This document shows positions 55,356 to 64,000 of a stretch of 64,000 bases of DNA, one piece after another. The position numbers and the translations under genes were made by a program. The first letter of the stretch is position 1. The number at the start of each line of letters is the position of its first letter. Under the pieces are notes generated by a model. It was not told the DNA's origin. It did not search any database and saw only the letters and a program-made list of their open reading frames with translations. This DNA is from Pedobacter ginsengisoli (GTDB taxonomy: Bacteria > Bacteroidota > Bacteroidia > Sphingobacteriales > Sphingobacteriaceae), in the NCBI RefSeq assembly GCF_002736205.1, contig NZ_CP024091.1, positions 1,488,001-1,552,000 of the forward strand. Reading direction: 5' to 3'.

Positions 55356-55944
55356 AATAGTGTTTTTTGGCGTTTGCAATTGGTATTTTAAATACAGATT
55401 CAGAAAGTCAATTGAAAGTGTAGATCAAAAGGGTGAAGTATATCTTGTTGATATAGACAATACGCTTGCCGATACCTGGCCTTCATTACAACAGTATGTT
55501 TATAGAAATGAAAGCCACCGATATGAATCATTATCAATTTTTATTGGGATGCGGAAGTTCCTTTTGGATAAAACCAAGGGCAAGAAAAGAATAATCTTCA
55601 TTTCTGCCAGAAGTTACCTTGATTATTTTTCAACGCGAAAATGGCTATCGGCAAATGGCTTAAATCCTGATTGTATAATTCTGGTAAGAAGAGCTGAGGA
55701 TAAGCTGAATTATATAAATGAGCTGTTAAGTAAGGGGATATCTACAGTTTACATTGATGACCTGAGTTATGGACATGAGTTTGGTGAGATGAAATTGTAT
55801 GAAAAAGTAATATCAAAATTGAAAAAACTTCCAATAAAATATTTAGGTGTTAAAGAAATAGAATTAATCAATTCAGCTTATGAAACCAGTAATAAAGGTG
55901 CTAAAAAGGGTATCACGTATTTTAAGAATTATAGTAGCAATTAA
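55339..55944 (+). CDS. HAD-like phosphatase
   Basis: A 201-residue HAD protein. Motif I is VYLVDIDNTLADTW (nucleophile and acid Asp), motif II is IIFISARSYLDYF, and later Lys/Asp motifs are plausible at AEDKLNYINELL and VYIDDLSYGHE. An N-terminal basic hydrophobic stretch (KRLFKIVFFGVCNWYFKYRF) may touch the membrane. It probably removes phosphate from a small metabolite made with its overlapping neighbours. Its 3' end overlaps the next gene by 65 bases. Confidence 0.82.
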   Translation: MKRLFKIVFFGVCNWYFKYRFRKSIESVDQKGEVYLVDIDNTLADTWPSLQQYVYRNESHRYESLSIFIGMRKFLLDKTKGKKRIIFISARSYLDYFSTRKWLSANGLNPDCIILVRRAEDKLNYINELLSKGISTVYIDDLSYGHEFGEMKLYEKVISKLKKLPIKYLGVKEIELINSAYETSNKGAKKGITYFKNYSSN

Positions 55945-56938
55945 ATGGCTAAAGCTATGGAGCCTATACGATTCAAATAGCGAAATCATAGTGTGGGTTC
56001 CCTTTAAGTCTATCAAATATTTTGGTTCTGATGCATTTATTTGGGATATGGCAACAATTGCTGGTTTAATTGAAGAAAATAAAAGAATAAAGATTGTGTC
56101 AAGTCTGGCCATTGGGAAGTACCATAACAAGAAGATATTTTTTTCGATAAGTAACAGATACAATATATACAAGTTTGATAATTACACGCATATCTTATCG
56201 CATATTACTATGCAGCTTGAACAGCAGGGTAATTCGGTGTTCCCGAAACATTGTGAAACAATGCTATGGGAAAATAAAACCTACATGCATCAGGTATTTT
56301 ATGTGGAGGGTGTGAATGAGCCCAAAACAAGAATTTTTGAGTCGATTGACGATTTACTGAAAGCTAATATTCACTTTCCATTTTTGATTAAAGCAGAGCA
56401 TTCTTCATCTTCAGAAGGGTTATATAAAATATCATCATATGAAGATCTTGCTGATCTTGTATCAAACAAAAAGTTTGTTGCTGAGAACAGGCATATTATA
56501 GCGCAGGAGTTAATCAATATGAGGAAGGACCTTAGGGTTATTCTGGTGAAAGGAGAGATCTTACTTCATTATTGGAGAATAAATTTAAATGAGGAGTGGA
56601 AGCCAACCTCTACAAGTTACGGAAGTAAGGTAGATTTCGATTACTTTCCGGAACAGTGGAGAACGCATATTATAGAAACCTTTAAATCGCTAAAAATAAC
56701 GACGGGAGCCTTTGATGTAACATGGGAAAACGATGATTTAAGTACCAAGCCTATTTATTTGGAAGTAAGTCCGTTTTACCAGCCTAATCCAAAAATGGAA
56801 TTGAAAAAGAAGGCTTATGCCTTTTATAAACAACATTTCAGTTTATTTAATTCATGGGATGTAAAGTACGTGAATGTTGTTTTTGATATTAAACATAAAC
56901 AGGTAAAGGCATACCTGGAAGACGCTTTAGCGAATTAA
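55880..56938 (+). CDS. ATP-grasp-like ligase
   Basis: A 352-residue protein. The central and C-terminal blocks fit the ATP-grasp fold: HFPFLIKAEHSSSSEGLYKI with the ATP-contacting Lys, IIAQELINMRKDLRVILVKG, the RINLNEEWKPTSTSYGS loop and TGAFDVTWENDDLSTKPIYL with EVSPFYQPNP holding acidic metal ligands. Such enzymes join an acyl group to an amine or thiol using ATP. I call it from motifs alone. Its start lies 65 bases inside the HAD gene, and no later Met begins a sensible protein. Confidence 0.68.
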   Translation: MKPVIKVLKRVSRILRIIVAIKWLKLWSLYDSNSEIIVWVPFKSIKYFGSDAFIWDMATIAGLIEENKRIKIVSSLAIGKYHNKKIFFSISNRYNIYKFDNYTHILSHITMQLEQQGNSVFPKHCETMLWENKTYMHQVFYVEGVNEPKTRIFESIDDLLKANIHFPFLIKAEHSSSSEGLYKISSYEDLADLVSNKKFVAENRHIIAQELINMRKDLRVILVKGEILLHYWRINLNEEWKPTSTSYGSKVDFDYFPEQWRTHIIETFKSLKITTGAFDVTWENDDLSTKPIYLEVSPFYQPNPKMELKKKAYAFYKQHFSLFNSWDVKYVNVVFDIKHKQVKAYLEDALAN

Positions 56939-56974
56939 GTTCTCTTATAATTTTCCTCTCAAATAAATTAGTTT

Positions 56975-58048
56975 ATGAAAGTAAATAAGCGGGTGATTTT
57001 AATGACTCCGTCTATGAGCAAAGGCGGAGCCGAGACCCAATTGCTGAAAATTGCATCATTTCTGCAATCAAAACATCATAAGGTGTTGATCATTTCTTTA
57101 AAACCAATTGATGAATTTAATGGCGATATCAGAAAGTTGGGGTTGGAAGCACTTTTCTTAAGGGATTGGTTGCGTTATCCGATTTCAAATATTCAGTCAC
57201 TTTATAAAACTGTTAAGAGATTTAGACCAGATGTAATTATTGCTTTTATGTTTGTTGCAATAATATTTGCGCGTTTACTAAAACTTAAACTGAATTTTAA
57301 GTTAATCTCTACCATCAGAATATCAGTAATGCCAAAAAAGTGGTACATGCCATTTAAACTTACTGATGGATTAGATGATGTGATAGTTTATAACTCTTTT
57401 GCCTCGATGACGAATTTTGAAAAGCAAAAGTTGGTTAGCAAAAGGGGGATTGTGATTCCTAATGGAATTGCTATACCTGAACATACTAAAACGGGTAATG
57501 ACCTAGTAAATGATAGTTTTAAATGGATATGTATAGGCCATTTTAGATGGAATAAAGACTATCTGACTTTATTTAAAGCAATAGCCTTATTGAAACACAG
57601 AAATTTTACAGTTGATATTGTTGGCGACTTAAATGGAGAGTTGTGGCCGAAGAAAACTATTGAAGAATTAAATATTCAGGACTATGTAAATATTATGGGT
57701 TTTAGGAAAGAAACACATACTTATTTAGGTCAGTCGGATGCCTTTGTACTTTCTTCATTTTCGGAGGGTATGCCCAATGCGATTCTTGAAGCTATGGCAT
57801 ATGCAAGACCCACGGTTGTTACAGATATAGATGGAAATCATGAGCTGATTGAGAAAGCTCAGTGTGGACTGTTGTGCGAGAAACAGAATGAGCAAGATAT
57901 GGCTAATAATATGTTAAAGATAATGGATATGTCTGTTGCTGATAGGGAGGCTCTTGGGACTAAAGGACGGCAACACATTAAGGACGGATTTAGTGAGGAG
58001 AAGGTGATGGGGGAATGGATGCAGTTAATTGACAGGTTAGCTATTTAG
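56975..58048 (+). CDS. Family 4 glycosyltransferase
   Basis: A 357-residue GT-B enzyme with MTPSMSKGGAETQLLKIASF at the start, GHFRWNKDYLTLFKAIALL and the EX7E block SSFSEGMPNAILEAMAYARP. It is a third family-4 transferase of the locus. The following AsnB-like gene begins 12 bases downstream. Confidence 0.9.
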   Translation: MKVNKRVILMTPSMSKGGAETQLLKIASFLQSKHHKVLIISLKPIDEFNGDIRKLGLEALFLRDWLRYPISNIQSLYKTVKRFRPDVIIAFMFVAIIFARLLKLKLNFKLISTIRISVMPKKWYMPFKLTDGLDDVIVYNSFASMTNFEKQKLVSKRGIVIPNGIAIPEHTKTGNDLVNDSFKWICIGHFRWNKDYLTLFKAIALLKHRNFTVDIVGDLNGELWPKKTIEELNIQDYVNIMGFRKETHTYLGQSDAFVLSSFSEGMPNAILEAMAYARPTVVTDIDGNHELIEKAQCGLLCEKQNEQDMANNMLKIMDMSVADREALGTKGRQHIKDGFSEEKVMGEWMQLIDRLAI

Positions 58049-58060
58049 AATTGACATAAT

Positions 58061-59896
58061 ATGTGTGGAATATTTGGAACAATAAACTATGAATACCCCA
58101 TAGAGAAAAGTATGATCTTTAATGGGTTATTGCATAGGGGGCCTGATGAACAGGGGCATTATTCGTTGTATAATGTAAATCTTTACCATACCAGGTTGGC
58201 AATCCAGGATCTAAGTGTAAGTGGGCAACAACCTATGCAGTACAAGGGCTTGGTAATTGTTTTTAACGGGGAGATTTATAACCATATGGAACTTAGAGAA
58301 AAGTATGGTCTTAAAGCTTCTTCAAACTCTGATACACTGACCATACTTATGATGTTTGAGTTGATGGGAATGGATATGCTTGAAGAGTTTGATGGAATGT
58401 TTGCATTTGCATTGTATGATTCTCTAAATTTTAGAATGTATCTGGCACGGGATAGGGCAGGTAAAAAGCCACTATACGTTTATAATAAAGCAAAAACATT
58501 TGTTTTTTCATCAGAACTAAATGTATTGTATAAAAAATGCAGGCCTGAAATAGATTATTCTTCACTTGCAGACTATTTGTATGTAGGGCATCATTATAGA
58601 AAGGCTACCCCATATCTTTTGGTAAATGAACTTGAAAATGGACATTATTTAAGGATTGATACACTTACTGGTCTTTGCGATGATGTTTGCTGGTTTAAGA
58701 TCGAAGATTTTTATAAAACAGAAAGATATCCTGATTATGATGACTCAGTAGCCCAGCTTGATGGTATACTTAAAACTGCTGTTAAAAGCAGAATTGATAG
58801 CTCGGATTTAGATGTTGGATCTTTTTTAAGCGGAGGAATTGACAGTGGACTTGTAACTGCAATGGCAGCTGAGCAAAGCTCAAAGCTTAAAACATTTACT
58901 GTAAAAGTTCCAGGGTCTTTTGATGAATCGGCCCTGGCAGAGAAGGTTGCCAGGAAATATGGGACAGATCATACTGTTGTGGAAATAGATTTTTCTGATT
59001 TAACAAATGATATAGAAAAGATTATTTCAAATCATGGGGAGCCCAATTCTGACAATTCAGCAATCCCGAGTTATTATGTAGCAAGAGCGGCAAAGAAGCA
59101 TATTACAGTAGTTTTAAATGGAGATGGCGCGGATGAATTATTTGGAGGGTATAGAAGGTATGTTCCTTTTAAGCATGTAGATTTTTTTAATCCAAATCAG
59201 CTTACAAGGATTACTTCGAAAATTTTAACCAATATATTACCTGTTGCAAACCAAAAGCAAAGTAATTACAACTATCTATACAGGCTATTGAAATTTGGAG
59301 GTTATTCGGACCTGATTAAAATCTATTGTTCAGCCTCGTCTGATCTTTTTGTTGGCTTTGAAGATGCCTTTATTGAAAGGCCAAAAATGAAAATTATTTC
59401 AAATGATCTTGCAAGAATTAATGATTACTCAATATCTCCATTAAAGAAATTATTGCTGATGGATTTTGATTCGATGCTATTCAGTAGGTTACTCACTAAA
59501 ATGGATATTGCCACAATGGCTCATTCACTGGAAGGAAGAAGCCCATTTTTGGCGAAGGAGGTTCTTGAATTTGCGCCAGGTTTGCCAGATAATTTTAAAA
59601 TAAAGAAGCTTCAGACCAAAGATATTTTAAGAACACTAGGGAAGAAGTACTTGCCTTCTGAACTTATTGAGCAACCTAAGAGGGGTTTTGAAATACCGCT
59701 GAAAAAATGGGTGGATAATGAACTTAAGGAAATTATAAATACATATTTGATGGCTCCGGATAATTTGTATTCCAAAATTATCAAAAAAGACTTCATAATG
59801 GACCTTATGGCCAGAAAGATTAAGATTTCTGACGAAAGAAGGGCCAAAATACTCTTTTGTGTATTCAGTCTGGAGGTATGGCATAAAAGCCTTTAA
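58061..59896 (+). CDS. Asparagine synthetase-like glutamine amidotransferase
   Basis: A 611-residue class II amidotransferase. The N-terminal Cys2 nucleophile lies in MCGIFGTINY, RGPDEQGHY follows, then the synthetase ATP-pyrophosphatase loop FLSGGIDSGLVTAMAAEQSS and NGDGADELFGGYRRY. In capsule and O-antigen loci, homologues (WbpS/WbmE type) convert a uronic acid carboxylate into a uronamide. The adjacent UDP-glucuronate epimerase-like gene supports that reading over asparagine production. Confidence 0.9.
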   Translation: MCGIFGTINYEYPIEKSMIFNGLLHRGPDEQGHYSLYNVNLYHTRLAIQDLSVSGQQPMQYKGLVIVFNGEIYNHMELREKYGLKASSNSDTLTILMMFELMGMDMLEEFDGMFAFALYDSLNFRMYLARDRAGKKPLYVYNKAKTFVFSSELNVLYKKCRPEIDYSSLADYLYVGHHYRKATPYLLVNELENGHYLRIDTLTGLCDDVCWFKIEDFYKTERYPDYDDSVAQLDGILKTAVKSRIDSSDLDVGSFLSGGIDSGLVTAMAAEQSSKLKTFTVKVPGSFDESALAEKVARKYGTDHTVVEIDFSDLTNDIEKIISNHGEPNSDNSAIPSYYVARAAKKHITVVLNGDGADELFGGYRRYVPFKHVDFFNPNQLTRITSKILTNILPVANQKQSNYNYLYRLLKFGGYSDLIKIYCSASSDLFVGFEDAFIERPKMKIISNDLARINDYSISPLKKLLLMDFDSMLFSRLLTKMDIATMAHSLEGRSPFLAKEVLEFAPGLPDNFKIKKLQTKDILRTLGKKYLPSELIEQPKRGFEIPLKKWVDNELKEIINTYLMAPDNLYSKIIKKDFIMDLMARKIKISDERRAKILFCVFSLEVWHKSL

Positions 59897-59934
59897 CTCT
59901 CTAAATCTATAAATCTAAATTTAAAGCAATCGTT

Positions 59935-61029
59935 ATGAAAGTATTGGTTACCGGTACAGCCGGTTTTATTGGGTATCATTTAACAAAATATTTGTTGGAA
60001 AGAGGCGATGAAGTGATAGGAATTGATAATATCAATGATTATTATGATGTAAATTTAAAATATGGGAGGCTTGCAGAAACAGGAATTAATGGTTTATTAT
60101 TAGAGTACGGGAAGGCTTTGAAGAGTACTAAGTATCCAAATTATCAGTTTGTTAAATTGGATCTTACGGATCACGGCAAGATGAAAAAGTTATTTAAAGG
60201 TTGCCATTTTGATGCAGTTTGCAACTTAGCGGCGCAAGCTGGGGTAAGATATAGTTTAACTAACCCAAGAGCTTATATTGATTCAAATATTACTGGATTT
60301 CTTAACATTTTAGAATGCTGTAGGACACACAATATTAAACATTTGGTATATGCAAGTTCTTCAAGTGTGTATGGGTTAAATAAGAGAATGCCATTTTCGG
60401 CAAGTCATCAGGCAAATCATCCGGTATCAATATACGCCGCTACAAAAAAGAGCAATGAACTAATGGCTCACACTTATAGTCACTTATTCAAGCTTCCAAC
60501 AACAGGGCTTCGTTTTTTTACAGTTTATGGACCTTGGGGTAGACCAGACATGGCTCCATTCCTTTTTACAAAAGCAATTTTGGAACATAAGCAAATTGAT
60601 ATCTTTAATAATGGGAAAATGAAGCGGGATTTTACTTACATAGATGATATTGTGGATGGGATAGTTCGGGTAATAGATCATCCGGCAAAGAAAAGTGTTT
60701 TATGGGATGCTGCGGTTCCAGATCCATCAAGTTCAAATGTACCCTACAGAGTTTTTAATATAGGAAGAGGGGAATCAGTAGATTTGTTAGAATTTATATC
60801 TGAAATTGAGAAAAATATAGGTGAAATAGCTAGTAAAAATTATATGCCAATGCAAAATGGTGATGTTGCTGAAACATGGGCAGATATATCGGTAATGAAG
60901 AAAATGTTAGCCTATAGTCCGAAAGTTTCTGTGTCAGAAGGAGTAAGAAATTTTGTTGATTGGTATAAAGAATTTTACATGGTAACAAAAAACAGACAGA
61001 GTCATTTGGAAACTGCTGTGTACCATTAA
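59935..61029 (+). CDS. NAD-dependent epimerase (UDP-glucuronate 4-epimerase-like)
   Basis: A 364-residue short-chain dehydrogenase/reductase-family enzyme. The Rossmann loop is VTGTAGFIGYHLTKYLLERG; the INDYYDVNLKYGRL block is typical of UDP-glucuronate 4-epimerases; the catalytic Ser/Tyr/Lys are in ASSSSVYGLN and SIYAATKKSNELMAH. It would supply UDP-galacturonate. Slightly longer than usual (about 340) because of an insertion after GRLAETG. Last biosynthetic gene before a 400-base gap. Confidence 0.9.
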   Translation: MKVLVTGTAGFIGYHLTKYLLERGDEVIGIDNINDYYDVNLKYGRLAETGINGLLLEYGKALKSTKYPNYQFVKLDLTDHGKMKKLFKGCHFDAVCNLAAQAGVRYSLTNPRAYIDSNITGFLNILECCRTHNIKHLVYASSSSVYGLNKRMPFSASHQANHPVSIYAATKKSNELMAHTYSHLFKLPTTGLRFFTVYGPWGRPDMAPFLFTKAILEHKQIDIFNNGKMKRDFTYIDDIVDGIVRVIDHPAKKSVLWDAAVPDPSSSNVPYRVFNIGRGESVDLLEFISEIEKNIGEIASKNYMPMQNGDVAETWADISVMKKMLAYSPKVSVSEGVRNFVDWYKEFYMVTKNRQSHLETAVYH

Positions 61030-61473
61030 AAATTCTCTCTTAAAACTATACGAAAAAATATTGATAATTTTTAGTTTTTGAAGGAGTATATTGTAAATCT
61101 GATGTTGCGTTAGTGTTTTGTGACAGAAAAATTACATTAATACGTGTGTTTAAACATGCTTTTTTTAGTTAAAGAGTAGTATAATATAAATAATATATCA
61201 CTATTTTAAATTAATTTAAAATTTATAATCTGAAAATATTTTAACTTATTAATGCCTGAGATAATAATTAGTAATATCTGATTAAGTAAAAGGATATTCC
61301 GATTTCTGATTGATAATTCTTTCGTTTTAATAATTAAATCTCTGAGATTTCCTAAAGTTATGAAGGAGATAAAAAGCTGTTTTCTTTAGAGAAAATCATC
61401 GATTTTCCATAATTTTTGAAGTGTATATTGACGCGTGTTTTCACGTTACCATTGTATACTTTTAAAAATTCAA
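61030..61473 (+). other. AT-rich gap before the pectate lyase gene
   Basis: 444 bases without a supportable gene. A possible Bacteroidota promoter is TTTG at 61117-61120 and TACGTGTG at 61141-61148 (TAnnTTTG with one mismatch, 20-base spacer), about 325 bases before the lyase ATG, implying a long leader. Otherwise I see only A/T runs. Confidence 0.3.
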
Positions 61474-62874
61474 ATGGAAAGAAAAAACAAAACATCAAAT
61501 CGACTGTCCATGAGCCTTCTATTGCTGTTAGTTGTATTAACTTTTAGTAAATGTAAAAAAGGCTCGGATGCGGCAAACCCAGAAAATCCACTAACGCAGA
61601 CCGAAACAAATTTGGCTGCTACAAGCACCACAAGTGGAGTTAAATCATTAGAAACTTTTACAATTGCAAGCGATGGTGGTTTCGCTTACAAAATTTACGA
61701 TGTTCCTGGAACAGGAGACTCAGGAAGTCAGCCCACAATTTCAACACTTAAGGTCTTTGAAAATGGTAAAGAACTTGGTCCTGCTCATTCAAATCATGCT
61801 GAAATCAGAAGCCTTGGTAAAGGACGTTACAGTCATTGGTTAAACAGCTTATATATCTCTGCTTCAGATAATAGCGATCCAAGGACTAATGGCCGCAAGT
61901 ACACTTATTCATTAGATGGGAGTACCAGTTCAGTAGTGACCCCTCCGGTAACTAATCCAATTGTGCCACCAGTAACAGCTCCGGTAGAAAGTGGTGCGAT
62001 TATTGGCTATGCAATGGTGGATGGGAAAACAACAGGTGGTACAGGTGGACAAACTATTGTTGTAACAAGTTACGCTGCTTTAAAATCAGCTGTTTCATCA
62101 AATACAGCTGCAATTATCAAAGTATCTGGGAAAATTACAGGAACAGGCTTTGTAAGCGTAGGATCCAATAAAACCATACTAGGTGAAAAAGGATCAAGTT
62201 TGGAGGGTGTTGGTTTATTAATGTATGGAACCAGCAATGTAATTATCCGTAACATGACGATCAGAAATGTTGTGACCTATTCTAACATTGTTATAAAAGA
62301 AGGTGCTCATCACGTATGGGTTGATCATTGCGATTTATCATCTGATAGAAACCACGGATGGGATTATTATGATGGCTTGTTAGATGTTGGTAACAGAGCT
62401 GATTATGTTACTTTATCGTACAATAGGTTACATGATAATCATATTCCAATGCTAATTGGTTTTGGAGATAATAATACTAATGATATAGGTAAACTTCGTG
62501 TTACTGTATATAAGAATTATTTCTACAATGTTTCTGAAAGACAACCTTGCACAAGATTTGGATATATGCATGTATTTAACAACTACATGCAAAATGGTAG
62601 CGGATATGGGATTGGTGTAACAATGGGAGCAACTGTTAGAACAGATAATAACTACTTTGAAAATCAACAATATCCAATTTATACTGAGTTTAATGCAAAA
62701 CCAGGTTTTGTAAGTGGTGCAAGTACCAATATCTATAAAGGAAGTGGTGCAAACAAAATTTCAACGGCAGCATCTACATGGGTACCAACCTATGAATACA
62801 AATCAGAGCTTATTCCTGCAGCAAATGTTCCTGCAGTTGTAATGGCAAATGCCGGAGCAACTTTGACTCTATAA
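61474..62874 (+). CDS. Pectate lyase family (PL1-like) lipoprotein
   Basis: A 466-residue lipoprotein from the ATG at 61474; a GTG at 61435 extends the frame but spoils the signal. The lipobox is LTFSKC, followed by KKGSDAANPENPLTQ. Residues about 40-155 carry a small beta domain and a Pro/Thr-rich linker (VVTPPVTNPIVPPVTAPVE). The C-terminal 300 residues form a right-handed beta-helix: NVIIRNMTIRNV, HHVWVDHCDLSSDRN and SYNRLHDNHIPMLIG, then a basic SERQPCTRFGYMHVFNNYM. These are PL1 signatures. It cleaves 1,4-linked galacturonan by elimination. Presence at the end of a uronic-acid capsule locus suggests trimming of the cell's own polymer. Confidence 0.88.
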   Translation: MERKNKTSNRLSMSLLLLLVVLTFSKCKKGSDAANPENPLTQTETNLAATSTTSGVKSLETFTIASDGGFAYKIYDVPGTGDSGSQPTISTLKVFENGKELGPAHSNHAEIRSLGKGRYSHWLNSLYISASDNSDPRTNGRKYTYSLDGSTSSVVTPPVTNPIVPPVTAPVESGAIIGYAMVDGKTTGGTGGQTIVVTSYAALKSAVSSNTAAIIKVSGKITGTGFVSVGSNKTILGEKGSSLEGVGLLMYGTSNVIIRNMTIRNVVTYSNIVIKEGAHHVWVDHCDLSSDRNHGWDYYDGLLDVGNRADYVTLSYNRLHDNHIPMLIGFGDNNTNDIGKLRVTVYKNYFYNVSERQPCTRFGYMHVFNNYMQNGSGYGIGVTMGATVRTDNNYFENQQYPIYTEFNAKPGFVSGASTNIYKGSGANKISTAASTWVPTYEYKSELIPAANVPAVVMANAGATLTL

Positions 62875-62923
62875 ACAATAAAATAATTTTCAGTTTATTT
62901 AACATCTCATTTTGATGTTATCC

Positions 62924-62972
62924 TATTTAAGGGCCGGTTAAACAACTTAGTTGTTTAACCGGCCCTTAAATA
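62924..62972. terminator. Strong hairpin terminator after the lyase gene
   Basis: Perfect 23-base arms at 62924-62946 and 62950-62972 with a 3-base loop (TTA); the core is GGGCCGGTTAAACAAC. A weaker 7-base hairpin (TAACATC/GATGTTA) precedes it at 62900-62920. It should stop transcription from the left and perhaps insulate the next gene. Confidence 0.85.
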
Positions 62973-62995
62973 TTTACCTATAAATTTAAATCAAC

Positions 62996-64000
62996 ATGAT
63001 AAAGGAAAGAAAGATAATCTTGATCTCATGCGATTCTCCACGTTCATTGCTGGATTTCCGAGGTAAATTGATAGAGGCACTAATTGTAAAACATGAAGTG
63101 ATAATTTTTACACCCAAAATTGAACATGAGGGGATTAAAGATAAGCTGGATGAAATGGGTGTAAGGGTATATGAGAATGAATTGAATCCGAGTAATGTAT
63201 CGGTAGTTTCTGACATCAAGTATCTTTTTGAGTTACGTAAACTGATTAAAGCCACTAAACCTGATGTTTTCTTTCCATATACTTTTAAGCCCGTTATTTA
63301 TGGTTCTTTTGTAGCGAGGTTTTGCAGGGTAAATCACATAACCCCAATGCTAACCGGATTAGGGTATAATTTTTTAAATGTTGGTTCAAGGAAAACACTG
63401 GTTCAGAAAATAACAAGGATCCTATTGAAATTAAGCCTTAAGGCAAGTAAAAGGTTACAGATTATTTTCCAGAATAAAGATGATTATAATACGCTAATTA
63501 GGGCAAATATTATTACAGATAAAAATATAGCTCATGTGGTTAATGGTTCAGGAGTAGATTTGTCTCATTATGAATATTCTCCGCCGGATCTGGATAATAT
63601 TAGTTTTTTAATGATTTCACGACTGATTAACGCGAAAGGAATTAAGGAGTACTACTATGCAGCAAAACAGATCAAACAAAAGTTTCCGGAAGTAGTTTTC
63701 AAATTAATTGGACCGTATGAGGATAATATTGATGCGATTAGTCCGGATTTGTACTCAAAAATTAAAACCGATGGAACTATCCAATACTTTGGATTAGTTG
63801 ATGATGTAAGACCATATATAAACCAATCTTCCGTAATTGTATTACCGTCTTACTATGGCGAAGGAGTACCAAGGTGTCTTTTAGAGGGTATGGCAATGGG
63901 AAGAGCAGTGATTACCTGCAACTCGGTCGGATGTAGGGAAACAATTAATCCGCTCTTAAGAAAGGCAAATGGCTTTTTAGTGCCAATAAAAGATATTAAG
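62996..64000 (+). CDS. Family 4 glycosyltransferase, cut by right edge
   Basis: The ATG at 62996 opens a frame that stays open for 335 codons to the window end. IKERKIILISCDSPRSLLDF starts the GT-B acceptor domain; PMLTGLGYNFLNVG, FLMISRLINAKGIKEYYYAA and the EX7E-like SYYGEGVPRCLLEGMAMGRA mark a family-4 transferase of the kind that follows priming in capsule assembly (PglA-like). The C-terminus is missing only because the window ends. It begins 24 bases after the strong hairpin. Confidence 0.88.
   Translation, partial: MIKERKIILISCDSPRSLLDFRGKLIEALIVKHEVIIFTPKIEHEGIKDKLDEMGVRVYENELNPSNVSVVSDIKYLFELRKLIKATKPDVFFPYTFKPVIYGSFVARFCRVNHITPMLTGLGYNFLNVGSRKTLVQKITRILLKLSLKASKRLQIIFQNKDDYNTLIRANIITDKNIAHVVNGSGVDLSHYEYSPPDLDNISFLMISRLINAKGIKEYYYAAKQIKQKFPEVVFKLIGPYEDNIDAISPDLYSKIKTDGTIQYFGLVDDVRPYINQSSVIVLPSYYGEGVPRCLLEGMAMGRAVITCNSVGCRETINPLLRKANGFLVPIKDIK

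Noticed and set aside
1..64000. CRISPR arrays, tRNA or rRNA genes, complete insertion sequences
   Set aside because: I found no regularly spaced repeats, no cloverleaf with a conserved T-arm and no intact transposase; only the two Rpn remnants suggest mobile DNA.

Overview
The window looks like a chromosomal segment of a Bacteroidota member, most likely Sphingobacteriaceae (Pedobacter-like). The evidence is AT-rich intergenic DNA, a SusC/SusD pair, a hybrid two-component regulator of the Reg_prop/Y_Y_Y type, a UpxY-type NusG paralogue, a GG-leader peptide and candidate promoters of the TAnnTTTG kind. There is no rRNA or tRNA gene to fix the taxonomy, and the assignment rests on gene families only.

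Left part (1-11.6 kb): two decayed Rpn/PD-(D/E)XK transposase-like C-termini flank a large minus-strand alpha-2-macroglobulin-like protein that carries a TonB-receptor plug-like insert. Then come single genes: a GNAT acetyltransferase, a class C beta-lactamase-like serine hydrolase, a lipoprotein alpha/beta hydrolase, an unrecognised exported protein, and a DUF4488-like gene broken by one in-frame stop.

Multi-hydrolase module (11.6-20.8 kb): this is the most unusual block. Six same-strand genes in two tight transcription units encode a polytopic membrane protein with a C-terminal patatin phospholipase, an alpha/beta hydrolase (GHSAG), a caspase-like protease (His/Cys dyad), a multidomain protein ending in a winged-helix-like domain, a three-helix membrane protein, and a zinc amidase with a peptidoglycan-binding domain but no signal peptide. 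The two units have clearly related promoter regions with the same geometry. I read this as one co-regulated system of lipid-, protein- and wall-attacking enzymes, possibly defensive, suicidal or lytic. That function is inference.

Fucoside utilisation (20.9-38.2 kb): a GH95 fucosidase, a set of small unrelated genes (orphan GG-leader peptide, DinB, hydrolase, MmcQ/YjbR, DUF2461), then a divergent hybrid two-component regulator and a susC-susD-GH29-DUF2264 operon. A shared 15-base word upstream of GH95 and in the regulator/susC intergenic region links the two fucosidase loci. A tandem universal stress protein closes the locus convergently.

Capsule/exopolysaccharide locus (39.3-64 kb, continuing past the right edge): wza- and wzc-like export genes, a UpxY-type antiterminator, acyltransferase, flippase, two DegT aminotransferases, at least five glycosyltransferases, a PglC-like priming transferase, a Wzy-like polymerase, an overlapping aminotransferase-HAD-ATP-grasp trio, an AsnB-like amidotransferase and a UDP-glucuronate 4-epimerase-like enzyme. 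A pectate lyase-family lipoprotein follows, then a strong hairpin and a further glycosyltransferase cut by the window end. The gene set fits a Wzx/Wzy-dependent, uronic-acid-containing polysaccharide with amide or amino-acid-like decoration.
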